DNA of 64,000 nt from Entoloma clypeatum (GCA_963565915.1 OY751495.1:2232001-2296000); one strand, 5' to 3'; shown: positions 50,101-61,573, numbered from the stretch's first letter. The notes: a model not told the origin generated them from the sequence alone. Translations and numbers: made by a program.

Positions 50101-50486
50101 ATCAGCTGAGCGGAGATGAATTCTCCGACCTCCCTTCCGCTCCAAATGAAAACCAGCGCGACGGCGCTAATGTACCACCTTCAAATCAGGATGACCCTGA
50201 GGTCCAGAACCAGCCGGCGAATTCTCCGCCTGCTGATGTTCCTCAACCATGAAGGAATGCTAACCCACCTTGATGGGAAGGCAACATCTACGGGAAGCAA
50301 TGGCACCCCGCGCAACAACAACACGACATCAATCGCACATGCTCTTGGCGTGAAGCCATGAATCAAGAGAAACAGCAGCGTGAGCCTTCCCAGCTCCGCA
50401 ATGTTCCCCAATCATAACAGGAAGAAGCGGAACCTAGTTCCCCCTTAGCCCCTCCTGATGCAGGGCCTAGTGGATCTTCCAGTACT

Positions 50487-51578
50487 CTTTTATTTTGAAG
50501 CCTTCAGGTTGCATCATGTATAACTCTTCCTGGAGTTTCCCATAAAGGAAAGCAGCAGTTACGTCAAGCATGAGAATCACCCAACTCTCAAGCATGGCGG
50601 TAGCGAGCATGAGACATACTGTCTCGAATCGAACTATGGAAGAGAATACCTCATCAAAATCGATTCCCTCGATTTGTGAGAACCCTTGTGCAACAAGCCC
50701 AGCCTTTTTATGGCTGTCGGTCTTTATGTTGAAGACCCATCGTGATCCGATGGCCTTCCGTCCTGTCGGTAAAGGTGTTAGATCATAGACATCACACCAC
50801 TTGATGCTATCAAGATCCTTACAGCATGCATCCAACCACTCATCCTAGAGGTTTTTTGGCATTTTGGCAATGTTGCGAAACTTCATCTCCCAGATATCAT
50901 GGAACTGTGAGAGATTAGATTCAGAGTGAGGAACGGCTGATGCAAGTAGCATGTTCAACTCAGCAATCTGTTTTCGTGTCTCCCCCTCATTTCTGAACTA
51001 ATCGTTCTAGGTACAAGTTAAAAGCTTTTGGACCTAGCTCCACATCATTCATCATTTCTGTAAGGGCAACCACTTTCACTTTTCACTTTTCCTTCACTTT
51101 CTTCCTTTCCTTTCTATTCCACCATCTCCGACGTCCTCCGATCGTATCCGCTGTCTCCGACATCTTATCCGCCTCTCCGCATCCGACGACTCCGCCCCCA
51201 TCCGCTACTCCGCACGTCGGATCGCAGGTACTATCACTCATCTTGTTTCCATTCATCCTTCATCGCTACTCCCGATCATTGCTCATCATTCATGCGTCTC
51301 GTTTTATCTCTTATTTCATATCTCATTTTACTATTTATCGCAGCTAGCTTGCAGGGGAATCCTTAGAACTTTCTCTTTGGATCTCCCTTGCAAGGTATGT
51401 GTTGTATTACTTATTAGACTGCTCAATCTAAACTTTGGATCTCCCTTGCAAGTATCTGAGTTTGAGTCTTGGATCGTAAGGTCGCCCTTACAATTTCGTG
51501 CAGTAAGCTCTCCGCATCCATATCTTCCAAAGGTTCATCATCAGGAACTTTGGGGTCATTGGGGGCAAAGAACTTCTT
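50487..51578 (-). other. Inverted segment of Copia-1 pol
   Basis: The reverse-transcriptase N-terminal part (IGSRWVFNIKTDS, GLVAQGFSQIEGIDFDE, LDVTAAFLYGKLQEELYM) reads on the minus strand, while the rest of Copia-1 reads plus. Re-inverting this segment joins GFKIK directly to VWHLHKAIYGLKQAG on the right, and PSGSS to KKFFAPNDPKV on the left, restoring a standard Copia order. The breakpoints share ctt microhomology. A solo Gypsy LTR lies inside the inverted part. Confidence 0.8.
51059..51492 (+). mobile_element. Solo Gypsy-1-type LTR (first)
   Basis: 434 bp, nearly identical to the Gypsy-1 LTRs, flanked by ATTTC at 51054-51058 and 51493-51497. It is left by LTR-LTR recombination of a full insertion. 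The flanking Copia frame (LLHEI then SEMMNDVELGPK, minus strand) is continuous without it. Confidence 0.9.
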
Positions 51579-51636
51579 GTTTGGCACCTGCATAAGGCAA
51601 TTTACGGTTTGAAGCAGGCTGGACTTTCATGGTGGC

Positions 51637-52068
51637 TGTAAGGCAACCACTTTCACTTTTCACTTTTCCTTTCCTTTCTTCCTTCCCTTTCTATTCCACC
51701 ATCTCCAACGTCCTCCAATCGTATCCGCTGTCTCCAACATCTTATCCACCTCTCCACATCCGACGACTCCGCCCCCATCCGCTACTCCACATGTCGGATC
51801 GCAGGTACTATCGTTCATCTTGTTTCCATTCATCCTTCATCGCTACTCCCGATCATTGCTCATCATTCATGTGTCTCGTTTTATCTCTTATTTCATATCT
51901 CATTTTACTATTTATCTCGCTAGCTTGCAGGGGAATCCTTAGAACTTTCTCTTCGGATCTCCCTTGCAAGGTGTGTGTTGTATTACTTATCAGACTGCTC
52001 AATCTAAACTTCGGATCTCTCTTGCAAGTATCTGAGTTCAAGTCTTGGATCGTAAGGTCGCCCTTACA
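51637..52068 (+). mobile_element. Solo Gypsy-1-type LTR (second, strongly CpG-depleted)
   Basis: 432 bp, flanked by GTGGC at 51632-51636 and 52069-52073. Compared with the other LTRs many CCG are CCA and several CGs are TG or CA. It interrupts GLKQAGLSWW of Copia-1 reverse transcriptase, which resumes with HAMEKSIKKLGF. Confidence 0.9.
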
Positions 52069-53131
52069 GTGGCATGCCATGGAGAAATCCATAAAGAAAC
52101 TAGGTTTCCAAAGGGTCATATCTGACGCTGGAATCTTTGTTTTCTATTCTCTGAATGGAACCATCATACTAGCAATAATCTATGTCGATGATGCAATATT
52201 CATGGGACCAGACGTTAAGCTTACAACTTTTAAAAGAGTTGAATTCATGGCCATTTGGGAATCTCATGATCTAGGTGAACCCACTGAATTCTTGAGAATG
52301 CGCATCACATATACCAAGAACACAATCATGGTGCCTATTTACAGAAAATAGTAGAGAGATTCGGCATGACAAATGCAACGATCACCAAGACTCCCCTACC
52401 TACTGGATACAAGCCGACAGCAAATGCTGGCACTGCCACTGCTGCGCTTTGATCACAATTTCAGCAGATCATAGGGTCTCTGCTATATTTAATGATCAGT
52501 ACATGACCTGACATTGCCTTTGCTGTGATTATGTTATCACAGTTTTTGGCAAATCCTACCCAGGAACACATTGATAAAGCAAAGTATATAATCCGCTATC
52601 TTGTGGACACTTCTGATTACCAACTGACATATTCCAGTGATCAAAATGTGGGCTTACATGCCTACACAGATTCTGACTAGGCATCCGACAAAATAAAGTG
52701 TCAAAGCTGCACTGGCTTTTTCCTGAAGCTTGCAGGTGCTTCTGTAGGTTGGACTTGTCGTCTACAAAAAACCATTGCTCACTCATCTACTGAGGCAGAG
52801 TACATGGCGATGTCCGATTGCGGCCGCCAAGTAAAATGGGTAATCCAACTCTTCCAGGAGATTGGCTTCCTAATGCGGAATGTCCCGATCTATGCCGACA
52901 ATCATGGCTCGATCTTTATTGGGAACACCCCTGTGCAGGAATGCCGTACTAAACATATCAATCTAAGATATCATATCATCCGAGAATACATTTCTCGTGG
53001 ATTGATCACTGTAGAGTACATTGAAGGCAGATCCAATCCCGCGGATATGCTAACTAAAAATCTTAGTCGGGAACTCTTTGAAAGATGTCACCAACATTTA
53101 GGCTTGACATCTTCATAATCCGATGTATACA

Positions 53132-53144
53132 CATCGAGGGGGAG
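53132..53144 (+). promoter_or_regulatory. Copia-1 polypurine tract
   Basis: A run of purines (gaggggga type) directly before the 3' LTR. Confidence 0.65.
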
Positions 53145-53446
53145 TGTTGAACGAATTCCACTCCTATAGATCTTTCATCTATAGCGTCATGTGCTCAATC
53201 CCATGATGTACAAATAATGTACAAATAAGTAGACTAGTATATAAGACTGTCCTTATTCTCTGTGCAATATAACGCTCTTACTGAGTAATCCTCACTTGCA
53301 AACACCTCTCAAGGTTAGTAGTAGGTTTCACCTCTATCGTAGAATACATGTTCCGTAGTGCGTAGCATAGAGTATACTAGGACTGCAAGACGATACACCC
53401 ACCGTGATAACCTCTGGTGTTGATGTGATCGTATGCTGTTCCAACA
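53145..53446 (+). repeat. Copia-1 3' LTR
   Basis: 302 bp, TGTTGAACGAATTCC to TTCCAACA, followed by the TGAAT duplication. Confidence 0.85.
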
Positions 53447-53451
53447 TGAAT

Positions 53452-54090
53452 TTGGCTATAATATTCTGAAAGAATTTGGAATCAAAGTAATAAGATATTT
53501 TGCTGAGGGGAAAAAACATATTTCTCTGGACAAAAGTTGAAAGAGAAAGTAATGGGAAATTTGTATTCCTCACATTTCATTTAGACATTAAGAATATTTT
53601 GGTTTTGCATTTGCCATGTGTTCTGCCAAATGATTATTTTGTCAATTGTTTTCGAAACATATTTTGCATGTGCCAAATCAAATGTTTTCAAATTTCACAT
53701 GTGCGAAAAATGAAAAAAAAACTTTGGCACATGCAAAATTTGATTTGGCACATGCAAAATATGTTTTGAAAACAATTGACAAAATAATCATTTGGCAGAA
53801 CACATGGCAAATGCAAAACCAAAATATTCTTAATGTCTAAATGAAATGTGAGGAATACAAATTTCCCATTACTTTCTCTTTCAACTTTTGTCCAGAGAAA
53901 TATGTTTTTTCCCCTCAGCAAAATATCTTATTACTTTGATTCCAAATTCTTTCAGAATATTATAGCCAAATTCAAAGTATTGCATTATTTTTCGGTGAAA
54001 AGAAAGGTTTTCTTGTTCACAAAATTTTACTTTACAAACCCTTTCTCATTATCATTTGCAGAGGCCAAAGTTTGCATTTTGTCTTGTGTG
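53452..54090. repeat. Foldback element: rest of left arm, loop and right arm
   Basis: With 25699-25838 removed from its present place and joined here, this forms an inverted repeat of about 380 bp per arm. The arms meet at ccaaatcaaa and tttgatttgg near 53690 and 53745, around a loop of about 55 nt that contains atgaaaaaaaaac. The left arm reads ggctataatattctg and the right arm cagaatattatagcc. Open frames on the two strands (for instance MRNTNFPLLSLSTFV, twice) are just the two arms. No transposase was seen. Confidence 0.75.
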
Positions 54091-54120
54091 GCTTATATAA
54101 ATATTATACATTAAGTATAG

Positions 54121-54156
54121 AAGTACTACTTTTTCTATGTAGAAAAAGTAGTACTT
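54121..54156. repeat. Perfect 15-bp hairpin
   Basis: AAGTACTACTTTTTC, a 6-nt spacer tatgta, then the exact reverse complement. It could be a tiny foldback remnant or a structure between two elements. Confidence 0.7.
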
Positions 54157-54226
54157 AGTAAAAAGCCAAAAGTGCTAATGTTCCTCTACATTCTTGGTTA
54201 CATGCTCAGGCTGACATATGTACATA

Positions 54227-55034
54227 CAGTCATTCACTGGCCAGTGAGACACCGAAATGTTTTAGGCATTCGGAATAATTTTTGCAAGACATTCTGCCAA
54301 ATTCATTTGACCTAAATGATGTGTACTATACTAAAGTACACTTCTTACCACCATATGATAGGCAGAATTGTATTCTTTGCTGAAATATCAGACAATCAGT
54401 AGAAATCTCGTTATCACTGTGAAAACCGTCCAGTGAGACAGTCACATCACGGCAGCAATATTCCCCCACCATCTAATCTAATCATCTTTCTCCTCACTCT
54501 TGTCATCCCCAGACTCAATAAACGCAGGGTTTGTTGGTCTTTCAATTGGTTTCTCAATCCCCAGTAACTTCGGCCTGGTCCAGCACGGCCTTTGTCCCAA
54601 TCCTTTCGCTCAATCATGCTTGGCTTCCCAGGCATTGACATGGTGTTCCCGATTGGGAAAGTGTGATGTGACCGATTGTGTCTTGATCTCCTGCCCCTTG
54701 TCAAGATTCAGTCTTGAAAAGCATAAACCAGACCCCCTACAGTAGAGTGGTTGCAGATACCAATGTATGATAACTAGCCAAATCCTGATCTCTGAGAAAA
54801 AAAAGATTTTCTACAGCAACATCATAAGAACAGGCCCAATTCATGCATTTTTCGGGACTAATGGCGCAACCCAACCAGAATGAATAAAGATTTTGACCCT
54901 TCAATCCAATATAACATTCCTATAATGCATAGATTGATGTTACAAAAAACTCCGAGGCAATTGAGCAGGTGGATCGAGAGAAAAAGCCAGGTGTCTCACT
55001 GGCTGGTGGTGTCTCACTGGCTGGTGAATGACTG
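54227..55034 (-). mobile_element. 808-bp TIR element with TA duplication (pogo/Tc1-like relic)
   Basis: Left end CAGTCATTCACTGGCCAGTG and the mirrored right end CACTGGCTGGTGAATGACTG differ at two positions. Both are flanked by TA (54225-54226 and 55035-55036). The right end carries the gtgtctcactggctgg unit twice. On the minus strand near 54600-54477 a short stretch reads GQRPCWTRPKLLGIEKPIER and ends ESGDDKSEEKDD stop, resembling an acidic transposase C-terminus. The rest is decayed. Confidence 0.65.
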
Positions 55035-55264
55035 TAATTTCAAATCCAACTAAAGAAAGCCTCATTTGAAAAGGCTTTAAACACAGCGCAATGCCGACAA
55101 AGTACCTGGTTGAAGCTTTTGTTCAGATCTTGCATTGTATATCAGGCTCGTCACACACAGCCAGAGATAAGTTGCTTTACTACACAATAAGTAAAATACG
55201 AGGTGGTTGATGGCCTGCCTCACTGTGATCAGAGTCCTGGACGACATAGAGGGACCGATTCAGT

Positions 55265-57945
55265 TCAACCTCCACAACCTCCGCCGCAGCCGCCGCCACA
55301 GCCGCCACTTCCTCCACAACCTCCGCCTCCACCACAGCGTCCGCTTCCTCCACAACCACCACCACCTAGCGGCGTTTGAGATGAGATCAAATGGACATAC
55401 GAACATAAAGGTAATTCACCAGAGCCACAAGCTGCGCCTCCCGTCCCACAAGCACCTGCACCCTGTACCAACACATATTATTGAGTCCTCTGGCAGAAAT
55501 TTCAATCCTCCTAGAATCTTACCGCAGCACATGCCCCAGCACCAAGGCCCCCGCCATCAATAACATTCCCAGCATACCCGACGCACCCCCCTACGAACGA
55601 TCCGAAATACAGCGGCACAGGAATCAAAAAGGGTGTTTCGTATGCACACGATCTATTCGCATACGTGGACTTGATCTTTCCACGGCGCGCCAGTGTGGCA
55701 TCCCGCTCTTGGCGCTTCTTGATCTTGCCGAGCCGGCGTTTTTGGCTCAAGGTGGCGAGGGGGCCATGGTGAAATGCATAGACGGCGTTGTGATCACTGG
55801 GATGTGTTGCAGCGAAGAGATCCTCTCGCGGTGGGGGTACAAGATAAGACGGTGTGGTTTGATAAGAGCTCACGAGTCGAGAGAGTTTCTGCCCAATGGT
55901 CTCCCCTGGCAGTGGGCAACCGCAGTGCGTGTATTGCACATCGAAGCGGTTCTGTGAGATATTAAGTATGATGATTTGGAGTATACAGGATAATTCATGT
56001 CACCTTCCATGCTCGACATGTAATATCGAAGGCCGATGACAATGCTGATTCCTCTACTTTATCGTCACTGGGCAACATCCAACTCGATTAGATGCAGTTC
56101 AAGATGGTGAAGAGAGAACTCACTGATCAATGTGCCGCCCAACATAGGTCATGCAATCGTCGTCGTAAGTCGAGCCCATAAGCTGATGAGTATGCCAAGC
56201 AAGGTCAATGTCGAGGGTAGGGACGAAGAAAGACGTCGGCGACGAAGACATGAGATCAAGGAACCTTTATGATTCGGTTGGTGCAGTCGGAATAGAAACA
56301 GAGGAAAGGACGAACGCGTGGTATCTAGCGATGGCGTGTTGAAGAGCAATTTCGTCGTCTTGGTTATCAAAATATCCTGGTTCGGTCCAGTGTAAATTGG
56401 ACATCTTTTTCACAAACGACCCTTGACGAATAACCTAGAATTCGTGCTTGTCAACCATGATGTATGTAGATAGGGTACACAAGACGCACAGCGCCAAGCA
56501 GATCCACGGAAAATATGTAGTCATTGGTATAGGCAGATAACACTCTGCCAACCCTTCCAGAAGATGCGGTTGTACCACGAAAAACTTCGACAAACCAATA
56601 AAACACATACATCTTGCTTTTGTCATATAGGATCGAAATTGCAGCTCGGACCTCGACAGGTGACCACTGAGCTTTATCCAATATAGAGGCCGCCCAATCG
56701 CCACGGGTTGGGAAGACACCCGGCTTTTGTAAAAGGGAGGATTTCAAGAATTCACCCTTTGTAAAATTTGCACGGGCGACGTCCGAGGTAGATTGAGCTG
56801 TATGAAGTGTACCTCTATTGAAGTCAACGGATCTCGAAACCAGAACTTTCGGAAAAAGGGGCAACATACGCCAGAAAATCAGCTCCGACCACGTCAACGA
56901 CGAATTTGCGGATCCCGAGGGCAGACTTGCCAAATGAGAGTTGACAGGGGGCATTGGAGCAGGTTGCAGAGAATTTCTCTTGTAAATATCCCGTGCCTGT
57001 GCGGTTCATATAAGCTGTTGGGCGAAAGGTAAGACATTTCATTTGAACTGTCATTTCTATGCAAGAGATATACTCACACGCCGTAATTTTCGACCGGCAC
57101 TTCGGGCAGCGGAGTGCCTTCAGTGGGTTGCATAACACATCATCCAAAGGGTCGAATAGACGCGATGTCTTCCGGGTCCAAGCATCTACCCGAGCTTTCG
57201 AGGGCAGAGGTTCTAGAATATCCTTCATGCCAGATGCCTTGAAAAGACATGACGAACTTTAGAAAGAGGGGGCCTCGTACTTAGTAGTGAGGCCTACGAG
57301 AGAAGTGGAGAAAAGCTTGTCAATTCGAGAGAGGACACCCAAAACCGGTATACGCGTGCAGTCCTCAGCATACCATCTTGTTGAGGACCGGATGTTAGAT
57401 TTGACAAATATGAGGTAAGAATGAAGGCAAACGCGGGATTGAGCATGTAGGAGTGCCAGACCTAGGGAACGATTTGCGGGATGCTTCTTCACAAATGGGG
57501 GGCAACACTTACCATCAAAACATCGAGAGGTGGCATAAAATCTTGCGCAGTTGAATTACTCACATCCCTTTCTTTCAACGATGTACACCAAATCGAGAAG
57601 CTTCATAACCCTATCTTTCAGACCTTCGCGCGTATCTTCACAGACCAAGAACGCTCACCGGTCCACTGCGGCTCCTACAAACCACGTCCATCGGAGATCT
57701 TTATCGGTGGGGATCTCTGGGGGCAGGATGTCGGCAGTGGCATTCTCGACTTGTGACCGCAGTGTGGCAAAGGCATGAAGAAGCGCGAGATGTCCTTTGA
57801 GTTGAGCGCTGGTGACGAGAGGGGCCGTGGTACGCTTCTGCCCTATCCTGAAGGTCAATGGGAAGGAGTAACTTGGTGGAGCATCTCCTGGAGAACTTTC
57901 GGCGGGCGCTTGTGCTCTGTAGGAAGGAGGCGCGTCTGAGTCCAT
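55265..57945 (-). CDS. Glycine-rich domain-containing (GRDP/DUF1399-like) protein, copy B
   Basis: A paralogue of copy A with the same exon order: MDSDAPPSYRAQAPAESSPG, RIGQKRTTAPLVTSAQLKG, WTWFVGAAVDR joined by a tgaag acceptor to FSIWCTSLKERD, PPLDVLM, WYAEDCTRIPVLG, LRCPKCRS, NRTGTGYLQEKF, FSVDLLGAV, FVKKMSN, FDNQDDEIALQHAIARYHAF, SFFVPTLDIDLAWHTHQLMG, GCPLPGETIGQKLSRLVSS and HPSDHNAVYAFHH, with a Gly/Cys-rich end after the last intron and stop at 55265. The penultimate 3' exon is nearly identical in DNA to copy A although other exons differ clearly. Function unknown; cytosolic is likely as no signal peptide is visible. Confidence 0.75.
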
Positions 57946-58781
57946 GTGTTTCGGGACGCTTGAGATTGCGGGTGAGCAACAACGGTTCTAGTGCGACTTT
58001 ATATATCCCATTGCAGCCCGACCCATGTTCAGCGGTGGACGCTGAGGTACGGTAGCAGCACTGCCTTCAGATTCAGATCCAATCATTACAAAATGGCAGG
58101 GACCTACTTAGCTATGATCAGTCTACACCTGTGGTAGATACCACCGCAGATGCTGATACTTCGGACTATCAGGTTCACAATGTCCATGATCAATGACCGG
58201 CACGCGAGAGATCGCAGCATGGCGCGTCCCCGAAACGTTCTCTGAATCCGTCACTGCGTTCTCTATAACATCATGACAGCCTGGAGTGTGTAAATCCAGT
58301 CGACTCGATGACGCGAGGAGCGCTGGGTGTTCGTCTTCGGTGTCGCTTCAGGAATGTATTCCCAGACCCGTAGAGAAGGGGTCTTGACAAGTTCATCCCC
58401 TGGGGCAAACTGGCGTTCAAATGGATCTGCGATGGTTGATGATCGAAGAGTGCTTAGCGAAACATCTGCCCTGGAGCTATAGGGGAGCCGTTGGGTATTC
58501 ACCTGTCAATGTGTCGAAGGCGTAGCAGCTCGCGAGAGGTCGCGTTGGAATGACCATCGATATATTATATAGATACTTACCTTTTATAGGTCCTAGTATC
58601 GTTTTCAGGCATGCCGTGTATGATCCGATTCGACTCGGAGTCACTTATCTGACCAAACATGACCACATAGCTACCCTTAAATAGTAGCAGCAGTTGGTCC
58701 TGAACATCCCAGTTTGGGGCTGCGCAGTTCCACCTCCTCCCCCACACAACAACAAGCCTCCTTCATTCCTCACAACCATCG
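57946..58781. other. Intergenic region upstream of fungalysin
   Basis: The first 130 bp resemble the upstream region of GRDP-like copy A. A minus-strand frame at 58263-58508 (LPYSSRADVSLSTLRS, then RVWEYIPEATPK) follows a good 3' splice site and may be an exon of a small gene with a gtaagt donor near 58580, but the phases I tried do not join. No assignment. Confidence 0.3.
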
Positions 58782-61573
58782 ATGCGTCGTTTACTCATCG
58801 CGTCGCTGCTCGCAGGTCTCGCAGGAAATGCTCTCACTCACAAGACAAGGAATGACAGCCCCGTCAAGCGGCGGAAGACCCTTGGTTTCGGCCCAGAACA
58901 CCCCCATGCTGTGTTCTACTCAAGTCCTTATCAGATACAGGCCAACGGTTTCATGCCCATGAACCCAAATACGGACCCTTTCGTCGTGGCCGACCGCTTC
59001 GCGAAGGACATTCTCACAGGCCAACTCTCACACTCCGTCTCCTATAAAATCCGCAAGGATTCCTATACCGATTCGAATACTGGAGTCAGCCATGTTTACC
59101 TGCGTCAAGTGGTCAATGGTATCGAGGTCGCTGATGGGGACATGAATATCAACATTAAGGACGGCATGGTTATCTCGTATGGGTCGTCGGTCAGTGTTCA
59201 TCCTTTCGTCACGTCATGCAACACGGTATTAACAAGGAAAATTCCAGTTCTACAAGGGACCTGTTCCGACTCCTTTTGAGAACCTTGACCATGAGCTGTT
59301 GAGCCACCCGCATAGAGAATATTGCAACATCCTTATCAACGAACTCGAGAGCCGGAATGACCAGACATTCCAAGTCCAAGGCTCCGATGGGCAACAGACC
59401 GTCCTTGGAACCCAGCAGAGCTCCGCCCACCTGGAGGAGCTCAGCCACATCGCTCATTCCAATTGCCGCTTCCATGAAGTTCCCTATGAAATCCCTGTGT
59501 CGTTCAATTCTGCCAACGATATCGTTGATTTCAGACCGGCCCTTTTGCAGTTCATGATTGCTGCCACCCCCAACGACGAGGTCGTGAGCGACATCTTAAA
59601 CAACTACGATGCCCATCTCAACGGCATGGTTGAAACCCCGACCCACGATTTCGCCCCTTCTGGAGAGTCGATCGAATTCTTGGTTGACAACGTTCCTGAC
59701 ACCGTCAACCCCGTAAAGGCCAGGATCGCCTACATTCAGGTTCCCAACAAGGAGGGCGATGCAACCCATCTCAATCTCGTTTGGAAGGTCCGTATCGAGC
59801 ATCTTTCGCCGCTCTAGCCTAACTTTTTCTTTCCAAAACAGTTCGAGGTCGAGATGCAAGACAACTGGTATGAAGCTTCCGTCTCTGCTACCGCTCCTCA
59901 TCGTATCATCTCGGTTGTCGACTGGGCATCCGATGCTCCTGTTCCATCGGAACCCTCCACGCCGGCGACGTACAACGTCTTTGGCTGGGGGGTCAATGAC
60001 CCTGCTGTGGGCGACCGCTCGATTAATAAGGAGAACTTTGATTCTCTCGCTTCCCCTGCCGGATGGCATGCGATCCCTTACAGCAAAGACCCAGCATTCC
60101 AAGGTGTTCGGGTGGACAAGAAGCTCGGATTTTGGAGGAACACCACCACGACTTGGGGAAACAATGTTTTTGCGCAAGAAAACTGGGAGGGTCAGAATGC
60201 ATACATCGAGAATTACCGACCAGACGCTGGCCGCGCCAAGTCCTTCAACTATGATTATAACCCCAAGCTCACAAACAAGACCGATGCTTTGGATGAGGCA
60301 AAGAAGTATATCAACACCACCATTGCTCAGCTCTTCTACACCACGAACCTGGTTCATGATCTTTACTACCGGTACGCTTCTTTCTGATCTATATAATATC
60401 CATTTCATTGATTCAATTGTAGATATGGTTTCGATGAAATTTCTGGCAACTTCCAGCAGCACAACTTCGGCCGTGGTGGCGCCGAGGGTGATGCCGTCAT
60501 CGCCAATGCCCAGGACGGTTCCGGCTATAACAACGCAAACTTCATGACGCCACCTGATGGTCAGAATGGCCGCATGCGCATGTATCTTTGGAACACTGCC
60601 ACTCCATACAGAGACGGAGACTTGGAGGCTGGCATTGTCATCCATGAGTTGAGCCATGGTCTGAGCACCCGGTTGACTGGTGGACCTGCGAACTCTGGCT
60701 GCCTCGGATGGGGCGAGAGCGGCGGAATGGGCGAAGGATGGGGTGGTATGTGTCTTTGCTTTGCGTTTTGGGCTGGTGCTCATCCTCACCAACTTGTGTG
60801 CAGACTTCTTGGCCACCACGATCCGCAGCAACAATGTGTACTCGGACTACGCGATGGGTGCCTGGGCTGCTAACCGTGCGACCGGAATCCGTAATTACTT
60901 CTACTCCATCGTTCGTCTCGTTCTGTCGCACTCTATCCACTTCGCTCATCTTTCCCCTCTACACCCCAGGACGAGACCGTCAACCCTTCCACCTACAAGA
61001 CCCTCGACAAACCTGGATACTGGGGTGTCCACGCCATCGGTGAGGTCTGGGCCGAAATCCTCTGGGTCGTCTCGCAAGGCCTCATCAAGAAGCACGGTTA
61101 TTCCGACAACCTCTTCCCTCCCAAACCTCTGGAAGACGGCACTGTCCCTGAAGGCGATTTCTACCGTCCCATCACGGCCCCGAAGAGACCCCTTGTCCCC
61201 AAACATGGTAATTCGCTCATGGTCCAGTGCGTACTCCTTGTTCCCCATCCTCTTGTCACAGCGCTGATGATCCCCATAGACTTGTGCTCAACGCGATGAA
61301 GCTCCAGACCTGCCGCCCCTCGTTCTTCGATGCGCGCGATGCGATCATTCAGGCCGACCAGGTCCTCACTGGCGGCGAGAACTACTGCCTGCTGTGGGAA
61401 GGCTTTGCGTCGCGCGGCTTGGGACCTGATGCCAAGGTCGAGGGCCGTACGCCGTGGGGCGGAGGTATCCGAAGCAATGTACGTTTTGTCATTCCGTTCT
61501 TTTCTTCTCGCGCGTCTTTTTTTTTACTGATGAACTGTAGGGTTACACCGTCCCCCATGCGTGCCAGTCGTGA
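58782..61573 (+). CDS. Fungalysin, secreted M36 metalloprotease
   Basis: A secreted zinc endopeptidase (elastinolytic metalloproteinase type). The signal peptide is [19 protein letters not shown], with a dibasic KRR site soon after. The FTP propeptide region contains [16 protein letters not shown] and [19 protein letters not shown]. The catalytic domain shows NNFGR-like [25 protein letters not shown], the zinc motif HELSH within [18 protein letters not shown], and the third-ligand Glu in GEGWGDF (joined across an intron). Then follow [44 protein letters not shown] and the end [10 protein letters not shown]. Introns lie near 59188, 59790, 60372, 60747, 60913, 61206 and 61480. The full family length of about 800 residues has no internal stop. 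It would be activated by propeptide removal outside the cell. Confidence 0.92.

Larger units (their letters stand above)
40429..53118 (+). pseudogene. Copia-1 gag-pol, fragmented
   Basis: Begins MSSFDYKSAVVKMTGSNW at 40429. Gypsy-2 interrupts after WMLVS. Resumes at 47119 (GDWKQPL), with a one-base loss near 47160 before EWKKKDLKACGAI. Then gag, protease (WIMDSGASMHF), GAG-pre-integrase (IWQQRFAHPG), integrase (LHSDLKEF, FLDDYSGHAW, PQQNGQAKNNRT), an inverted segment holding the RT N-terminus, then YVDDAIFMGPD, PDIAFAV and the RNase H end (SSTEAEYMAMSDC, ADNHGSIFIG, TKHINLRYH). Stops include TAG at 47481, TGA at 49623, TGA at 52450, TGA at 52504 (where TRPDIAF is expected) and TAG at 52678 (DSDWA expected). 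It is dead. Confidence 0.8.
25839..53446 (+). mobile_element. Copia-1 LTR retrotransposon, split by nested insertions
   Basis: The LTRs at 25839-26131 and 53145-53446 begin TGTTGAA and end CCAACA, flanked by TGAAT duplications, so both ends belong to one insertion now stretched to 27.6 kb. Between them, collinear pieces of one Copia element (primer site, leader, gag, protease, integrase, reverse transcriptase, RNase H, polypurine tract) are separated by Copia-2, a TIR element, Gypsy-2, an internal inversion and two solo LTRs. The LTRs differ by roughly a dozen substitutions, mostly transitions, and a 13-bp duplication, and the coding sequence has several stops. It is old and cannot move on its own. 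Confidence 0.85.

Noticed and set aside
50467..50835. A separate minus-strand Copia element
   Set aside because: Re-inverting the segment restores the Copia-1 frame exactly, so it is an inversion and not another element.
53500..54114. Mirror-image open frames (MRNTNFPLLS and others)
   Set aside because: They are the two arms of an inverted repeat read on opposite strands, AT-rich and low complexity.
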